A DNA stretch of 64,000 bases from assembly GCF_008727925.1 (NCBI RefSeq), contig NZ_VTWT01000007.1, positions 124,001 to 188,000 of the forward strand, written 5' to 3'. Position numbers and translations under genes: made by a program. Positions 59,130 through 64,000 of this stretch are shown one piece after another. Within the stretch, counting starts at the first letter, position 1. The number at the start of each line of letters is the position of its first letter. Under the pieces are notes generated by a model. The model worked only from the letters and a program-made list of their open reading frames with translations. It made no database searches and was not told the DNA's origin. The DNA is from Adhaeribacter soli (GTDB lineage: Bacteria; Bacteroidota; Bacteroidia; Cytophagales; Hymenobacteraceae).

Positions 59130-61337
59130 ATGAAATTTCAGGTAAGAAATTTATTTCTTGTTTTCGCCCTTTTGTTTGCTGCCAAAGTTGCTTTGGCCCA
59201 GCAGAAACTTAAGATCACCACGGAAGATATCTGGCAGAAAAATACGTTTGCCGTGAAATCGGTTTATGGCGTAAACTGGATGAAAGACGGGCGCTATTAT
59301 TCTTCGGAAGTGGCCGATAATGCCAACAAGGCCGTAGATATTGTCAGGTTCGATGTTACCACCGGCCAGCCGGTAAACACCCTTATAGAAGGGGAAAGCC
59401 TGCGGCCGGAAGGTAGCCAGGCGCCGCTGGAGTTCGACAGCTACGAATTCAGCGCCGATGAGAAGAAAGTGCTTTTTTCTACCGAAACCGAACCAATTTA
59501 CCGCCGTTCTTCCAAAGCCGAATATTATGTTTACGATCTGGAAACCAAAAAGCTGGCAAAATTAAGCAACGGCGGCAAACAATCTTATGCCTCTTATTCG
59601 CCGGATGGCAAGCAAGTGGCTTTTGCCCGCGACAATAACCTGTTTGTGGTAGACCTGGCCACCATGCAGGAAAAACAGCTTACCACCGACGGGAAATTCA
59701 ACTACATTATTAACGGCTCCACCGACTGGGTTTACGAAGAAGAATTTGAATTTGCGAAAGCCTTCTTCTGGTCGCCGAATTCTGACCGGATCGCTTTTTA
59801 TACCTTCGATGAAAGCCAGGTGCTGGAATATAACATGCAGATCTGGGGCGGTTTATACCCGAAAGACTACCGTTTTAAATACCCGAAAGCCGGCGAGGCC
59901 AACTCCGTGGTAACTATTTCGGTTTACGACCTGAAACAGGGCAAAGCCGTGAAAATGGATATCGGTCCGGAAAAGAACCAGTACATCCCGCGCATTAACT
60001 GGACCACCGACAACAACCTGCTTTCTATCCGCCGGATGAACCGTTTGCAGAATACCCTGGAAATTCTGCACGCCAATGCTGCCACCGGAGCAAGCAAGGT
60101 GATCCTGACTGAAAAAGATAAAGCCTACATAGAAATTACCGACGACCTGACATACCTGAAAAATGGCAAGCAATTCGTGATCTCGAGCGAAAAGGATGGT
60201 TTCCGCCACCTGTACCTCTACGATATGAAGGGCAAAGAGCAGCGCCAGATCACCAAAGGCAACTGGGAAATTGCAAACATCTTTGGCATAGACGAGAAAA
60301 ACGAAGTAGTGTATTTCACTTCTACTGAAGTTTCGCCGATGACGCGCCAGCTGTACCGCATCAGCCTGAAAGGGAAAAATAAAACCCGCCTGACTAAGGA
60401 AGATGGTACGCACAACATTAACATGAGCCCGGATTTCCAGTATTACCTCGATTATTTTTCCACGGCCAATACGCCTTTAACCGTAAGCCTGCACAGCGGC
60501 AAAGACGGTAAACTGATCAAGAAACTGGAAGATAATGCCGGTTTAAAAGACAAACTGGCGCAATACGAAACTTCCAAACTGGAATTCTTTAATTTCAAAA
60601 CCACCGAAAACGTAAGCCTGAACGGCTGGATGATAAAACCCACCAACTTCGACCCGAATAAAAAATATCCGGTGCTCATGTTTGTGTACGGCGGTCCGGG
60701 CAACCAGCAGGTAAACGATGCCTGGAATGCCAAGGATTTTCTGTGGTACCAGATGCTGGCGCAACGCGGTTACATGATCGTGTGCGTAGATAACCGCGGT
60801 ACCGGCGGCCGGGGCGCTGCCTTCAAGAAAAGCACGTATGCCGATTTAGGCAAGCTGGAAGCGCAGGACCAGATCGAAACGGCTAAATACCTGGGTTCGC
60901 TGCCTTACGTAGACAAAGGCCGCATCGGGATCTGGGGCTGGAGCTTCGGCGGCTACATGACCCTGCTGGCTTTAACCAAGGGAGCCGACTACTTTAAGGC
61001 CGGCATTTCGGTAGCTCCGGTTACGAACTGGCGCTTCTACGATACCATTTACACCGAGCGCTTCCTGAAAACCCCGCAGGAAAACCCAACCGGCTACGAC
61101 GATAACTCCCCGGTAAAATACGCTGACCTGCTCAAAGCAAAACTGCTGCTGGTACACGGCACCGGCGATGATAACGTACACGTTCAGAACGCGTTTGCCA
61201 TGACCGATGCGCTGGTAAAGGCTAATAAGCAATTCGAGACTTTTTACTACCCGAACCGGAATCACGGTATTTATGGCGGCAATACCCGTTTGCACCTCTA
61301 CAACATGATGACCAGTTTTATTGAACGGAATTTGTAA
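59130..61337 (+). CDS. Dipeptidyl-peptidase IV-type S9B serine peptidase
   Basis: A 735-residue protein with a signal peptide (residues 1-23, ending VALA). The DPP IV N-terminal beta-propeller (about 85-480) includes DWVYEEEF (199-206), whose double glutamate binds the substrate N-terminus. The C-terminal alpha/beta hydrolase has GWSFGGYM with Ser605, HGTGDDNVH with the catalytic Asp, and NRNHGIYGG with His712. It removes N-terminal X-Pro or X-Ala dipeptides, in the periplasm or at the surface, feeding peptide uptake. All catalytic residues and length are intact. The start is ATG 59130. A GT-C membrane protein follows directly. Confidence 0.95.
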   Translation: MKFQVRNLFLVFALLFAAKVALAQQKLKITTEDIWQKNTFAVKSVYGVNWMKDGRYYSSEVADNANKAVDIVRFDVTTGQPVNTLIEGESLRPEGSQAPLEFDSYEFSADEKKVLFSTETEPIYRRSSKAEYYVYDLETKKLAKLSNGGKQSYASYSPDGKQVAFARDNNLFVVDLATMQEKQLTTDGKFNYIINGSTDWVYEEEFEFAKAFFWSPNSDRIAFYTFDESQVLEYNMQIWGGLYPKDYRFKYPKAGEANSVVTISVYDLKQGKAVKMDIGPEKNQYIPRINWTTDNNLLSIRRMNRLQNTLEILHANAATGASKVILTEKDKAYIEITDDLTYLKNGKQFVISSEKDGFRHLYLYDMKGKEQRQITKGNWEIANIFGIDEKNEVVYFTSTEVSPMTRQLYRISLKGKNKTRLTKEDGTHNINMSPDFQYYLDYFSTANTPLTVSLHSGKDGKLIKKLEDNAGLKDKLAQYETSKLEFFNFKTTENVSLNGWMIKPTNFDPNKKYPVLMFVYGGPGNQQVNDAWNAKDFLWYQMLAQRGYMIVCVDNRGTGGRGAAFKKSTYADLGKLEAQDQIETAKYLGSLPYVDKGRIGIWGWSFGGYMTLLALTKGADYFKAGISVAPVTNWRFYDTIYTERFLKTPQENPTGYDDNSPVKYADLLKAKLLLVHGTGDDNVHVQNAFAMTDALVKANKQFETFYYPNRNHGIYGGNTRLHLYNMMTSFIERNL

Positions 61338-61344
61338 GCCTGGT

Positions 61345-62937
61345 ATGAACGTATTTACAACGGAGAAGGTCGCAGATCCGGAAAGCCTGCAGGAAACAAA
61401 GGCTTTGCGTAAGAAGCGGAACATCATGCTTTTGGCTTTCTGGGCGGTTTTTATAGGTTTAGGCATACTGTTTTATCATAAATCGGTTTTTTTTCTGCCG
61501 CGGGGAATCCATGAATGGGCGCAGGCAGACCGGCTTGCGCTGGCCATGCAGTTTTATGACCGGGGGTTTAATTTTTTCAAACCTGCTACCTACAGCTTAA
61601 CTTCCATAGATGGCATTGTGGGAGTGGAGTTCCCGTTGCAGGCTTACCTGGCAGCGCTTTTAGGTTTGGTTTTTGGCCGCGGGAATATCAGCGTTATGTT
61701 CCGGGTGCTGGATATTCTGGTGGCCTTTACTGGCTTTTATTTTTTATTCCGGCTGGTACTGGAGAAAACCAATAACTTCTGGCTGGCAATCTTGCCGGGC
61801 ATTTTTATGCTTGGTTCGCCGGTGTTTGCTTATTATGCTGGCAATTACCTGCCCGACCCATTCAGTACCGCTATCGTGTTTATTGGTTTTTACTTTTTCT
61901 TCCGGTTTACTGAAAAGCGGCAAACGAAAGACCTTGGTATAAGCTTTGCGCTTTTTACGCTGGCGGGTCTGGTGAAGACAACCAGTTGTATCTTCTTATT
62001 ATCGGCCGCAGGTTTTTTGCTTTTTATTTCTTACCTGCAACCTGCTTACCTGACTTTAAAACAGAAGCTTACCTTGCTGGCCTGTACCCTTATGGGGCTG
62101 GGCGTGGTAGCGGGTTATACATTCTATAACCGGTACCTGAACAGTAAATACCAGGCCTGGATATTCCTGGCCGATATAAAGCCGATAAAAGATGGAGAAA
62201 TGCTAAGCTATATCCGGCATCGTTATTTTGATGTATGGCGCTTTGAGTATTTTACCCGGTTTCAATACCTGCTTATTTATGCCAGCATACTTCTTTTCCT
62301 GGTTTTTATAATTTCTCATTTCAGAAAGCGCCTGCCTTATGCCGCTATGGTTCTGATCTCGTTTGTTGGCGGAACCTTCTTTTTTGTTCTCATGGGAAGC
62401 CAGTTGATAGATCATGATTATTACATTATTTCGGCTTACTACCCGATTGTAATGCTGCTGTTACTGCTGGCTATCTTTCAATTTGCGGCTTCTGTTAGAA
62501 ATAAATATCTTTTAAGCGTAGTACCCGTTGGTTTGTGCATCGGTTTGCTTTTTTCGGGTTTAAAATACCATAATTACCGACTGGATGAGCGTTATAAAAG
62601 CTTCTCAGATTATTATAGTTATCCCTGGATGATGAATGGGGCCGATATTATTAAGGCCGCCGGGGTAGAAAAAGATGCCCGCTTGCTAGTGTTAAGTGGT
62701 AAGTCTCCTAATCTGGCTTTGGTATATTTTGACCGGCAAGGGTTTGTTTGGGGAATTACTGACGAGAACATGCCCGAAAGCCTGGCAATTAAGCAAAAGA
62801 TGGGGGAAATGGACTTGCAATATGCCCTGATCAATAAACCGGATTTTGAGAAGCTGCTTAATGCCCGTCCGGATCTGATGGAATTGTTTGAAGCTGTGGT
62901 TCAAAATAAGCAGTTTGTAGTGTTAAGGCCCTTATAG
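61345..62937 (+). CDS. GT-C/ArnT-like membrane glycosyltransferase, 530 aa
   Basis: About eleven hydrophobic helices with a first periplasmic loop holding GIHEWAQADRLALAM (an acidic residue pair as in GT39/ArnT enzymes) and LTSIDGIVGVEFPLQAYL. A C-terminal soluble part (about 440-530) follows the last helix. This fits polyprenyl-phosphate-sugar-dependent transferases that modify lipids or proteins in the periplasm. The frame opens at a TTG overlapping the DPP IV gene; ATG 61345, seven bases after that gene's stop, is preferred. A GtrB-like enzyme that can make the polyprenyl-phosphate sugar follows 64 bp later, so the two probably act in sequence. Confidence 0.75.
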   Translation: MNVFTTEKVADPESLQETKALRKKRNIMLLAFWAVFIGLGILFYHKSVFFLPRGIHEWAQADRLALAMQFYDRGFNFFKPATYSLTSIDGIVGVEFPLQAYLAALLGLVFGRGNISVMFRVLDILVAFTGFYFLFRLVLEKTNNFWLAILPGIFMLGSPVFAYYAGNYLPDPFSTAIVFIGFYFFFRFTEKRQTKDLGISFALFTLAGLVKTTSCIFLLSAAGFLLFISYLQPAYLTLKQKLTLLACTLMGLGVVAGYTFYNRYLNSKYQAWIFLADIKPIKDGEMLSYIRHRYFDVWRFEYFTRFQYLLIYASILLFLVFIISHFRKRLPYAAMVLISFVGGTFFFVLMGSQLIDHDYYIISAYYPIVMLLLLLAIFQFAASVRNKYLLSVVPVGLCIGLLFSGLKYHNYRLDERYKSFSDYYSYPWMMNGADIIKAAGVEKDARLLVLSGKSPNLALVYFDRQGFVWGITDENMPESLAIKQKMGEMDLQYALINKPDFEKLLNARPDLMELFEAVVQNKQFVVLRPL

Positions 62938-63001
62938 GTTTTCTCCGTTTTTTTACTAGTTTTGTTAGCGTTTCTCTTACTTCTGAACACCAATTTTTAA
63001 T

Positions 63002-63994
63002 ATGGGCCTTATTTTGGATCCGGCAATTTCCGTTATTATCCCGATCTATAACGAAGAAAAAAACATCTTCAACCTTTATGAACGGCTTACGGGGGTAATG
63101 CAAACCTTAGGCGAAAACTATGAGTTCGTTTTTGTGAACGATGGCAGCCGGGATAATTCCTTTGCTCTTATTAAAACGCTGGCCGACCGGGACGAAAAAG
63201 TGAAGTTCATTAATTTCAGCCGCAACTTCGGGCACCAGATCGCGGTAAGCGCCGGCCTGGATCATACTTCCGGAAAAGCGGTAGTTATTATAGATGCCGA
63301 CCTGCAGGACCCGCCGGAACTTATTATAGATCTGTACCGGAAAATGCAGGAAGGCTTTGAAGTGGTATATGCCCGCCGCCGCAAGCGGGAGGGCGAAAGC
63401 TTCCTGAAGTTATTAACCGCTAAGTACTTTTACCGGATCCTGGCAAAAATTACTTCGGTGGAGATTCCGGTAGACACCGGCGACTTCCGGATCATGAGCG
63501 ATAAGATTGTACAGGTATTACGCCACATGCCGGAACGGAACAAATTTTTGCGGGGGCAGATCTCCTGGGCCGGGTTCCGCCAGACCTATGTAGAATACGA
63601 TCGTGCGCAAAGAGTAGAAGGGGAAACCGGTTATACGTACCGGAAAATGATCCGTTTTGCCCTGGATGGCATTACTTCTTTCTCTGATTTTCCGCTGAAG
63701 GTAGCTACTATGATGGGTTTTGCTGTTTCCGGCGTGGCTTTTATGGTAATGCTTTATGCCATGTATGTCCATTTTGTAACGGAAGCAACAGTGCCGGGCT
63801 GGACCTCCCTGATCCTGAGCATTCTGTTCCTGGGTGGGATCCAGTTAATTTCTATCGGTATTATTGGGGAATATATAAGCCGGATCAGTAATAATGTGCG
63901 CAGCCGTCCTTTATACATTGTAAACGAAACAAACTTAGCTGTGCAGCAGAATTCCGGGCCGCAGCATGCCCAAATCTTTTCACCTACAGTATAA
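63002..63994 (+). CDS. Polyprenyl-phosphate glycosyltransferase, GtrB/GT2 type
   Basis: A 330-residue GT2 enzyme with AISVIIPIYNEEKNI (9-22), VNDGSRDNS (45-53) and the catalytic-type motif VVIIDADLQDPPELI (95-108), with FRIMSDKIVQVLRHMPERN as the acceptor-helix region. Two C-terminal helices (about 235-255 and 265-288) anchor it in the inner membrane. It is of the GtrB/DPM1-like group that transfers a sugar from a nucleotide donor to undecaprenyl phosphate. The start is ATG 63002. The product could be used by the adjacent GT-C protein. The gene ends six bases before the window edge. Confidence 0.88.
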   Translation: MGLILDPAISVIIPIYNEEKNIFNLYERLTGVMQTLGENYEFVFVNDGSRDNSFALIKTLADRDEKVKFINFSRNFGHQIAVSAGLDHTSGKAVVIIDADLQDPPELIIDLYRKMQEGFEVVYARRRKREGESFLKLLTAKYFYRILAKITSVEIPVDTGDFRIMSDKIVQVLRHMPERNKFLRGQISWAGFRQTYVEYDRAQRVEGETGYTYRKMIRFALDGITSFSDFPLKVATMMGFAVSGVAFMVMLYAMYVHFVTEATVPGWTSLILSILFLGGIQLISIGIIGEYISRISNNVRSRPLYIVNETNLAVQQNSGPQHAQIFSPTV

Positions 63995-64000
63995 GGTAAA

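Overview
This window looks like chromosomal DNA of a Bacteroidota bacterium, most likely order Cytophagales (Hymenobacteraceae, Adhaeribacter/Pontibacter-like). The evidence is the outer-membrane and lipoprotein-rich gene content, FloA/NfeD, a DPP IV-type S9 peptidase, a short archaeal-type ProRS, a sequence resembling a type IX secretion C-terminal motif, several promoters close to the Bacteroidota TAnnTTTG box, few Shine-Dalgarno sites and intermediate GC. I cannot name the species. There is no phage, integrase, transposase gene or CRISPR array; the mobile-looking material consists of small non-coding repeats and hairpin clusters.

Layout. 1-3.4 kb: 5' part of a membrane glycosyltransferase-like gene (-), two identical tRNA-Val genes (-), and a large AsmA-like protein. 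3.4-9.5 kb: an AT-rich orphan gene, rluF, a TerB-domain protein with a Gly/Met tail, an MscS channel and a Glu/Leu-type dehydrogenase, with dispersed palindromic repeats and a striking multi-hairpin element (7867-8118). 9.5-14.8 kb: a group of small lipoproteins, anmK, an ArsR-type regulator and hemA. 15-20.6 kb: histidine kinase, APC amino-acid transporter, an unknown secreted protein, an HD hydrolase. 20.7-25.2 kb: three lipoproteins and an EamA exporter whose reading frame has no ordinary start codon. 25.6-30.8 kb: dusB, a CPBP protease, cdsA, a second glutamate dehydrogenase and psd (phospholipid synthesis). 31-35.1 kb: a HisKA_2 kinase, free-methionine sulfoxide reductase, ribD and prmC.

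35.3-40.8 kb is a nucleotide-sugar cassette: UDP-sugar dehydrogenase, galE, rfbB, a WbpP-like epimerase and rfbA, all on the + strand. It makes activated precursors for a surface polysaccharide; no glycosyltransferase, flippase or polymerase lies inside it, although glycosyltransferases occur at both window ends. 40.9-50.9 kb: ChrA-like transporter, a 2OG-Fe(II) oxygenase, a His/Met-rich lipoprotein, a predicted outer-membrane barrel, a PD40/OmpA protein, VF530, and the floA-nfeD pair. 51-52.7 kb: three tandem paralogous outer-membrane proteins. 52.8-64 kb: proS, a Tyr/Gly-rich lipoprotein in an operon with a FadL-type porin, two more lipoproteins (one with an internal duplication), DPP IV, a GT-C-type membrane protein and a GtrB-like glycosyltransferase.

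Most genes are housekeeping or cell-envelope genes. The least explained material is non-coding: a 252-bp element of at least seven successive hairpins, two looser hairpin clusters, GTCAT...ATGAC-bounded repeats, a 42-bp repeat present twice identically, and AT-rich degenerate tracts at gene ends.
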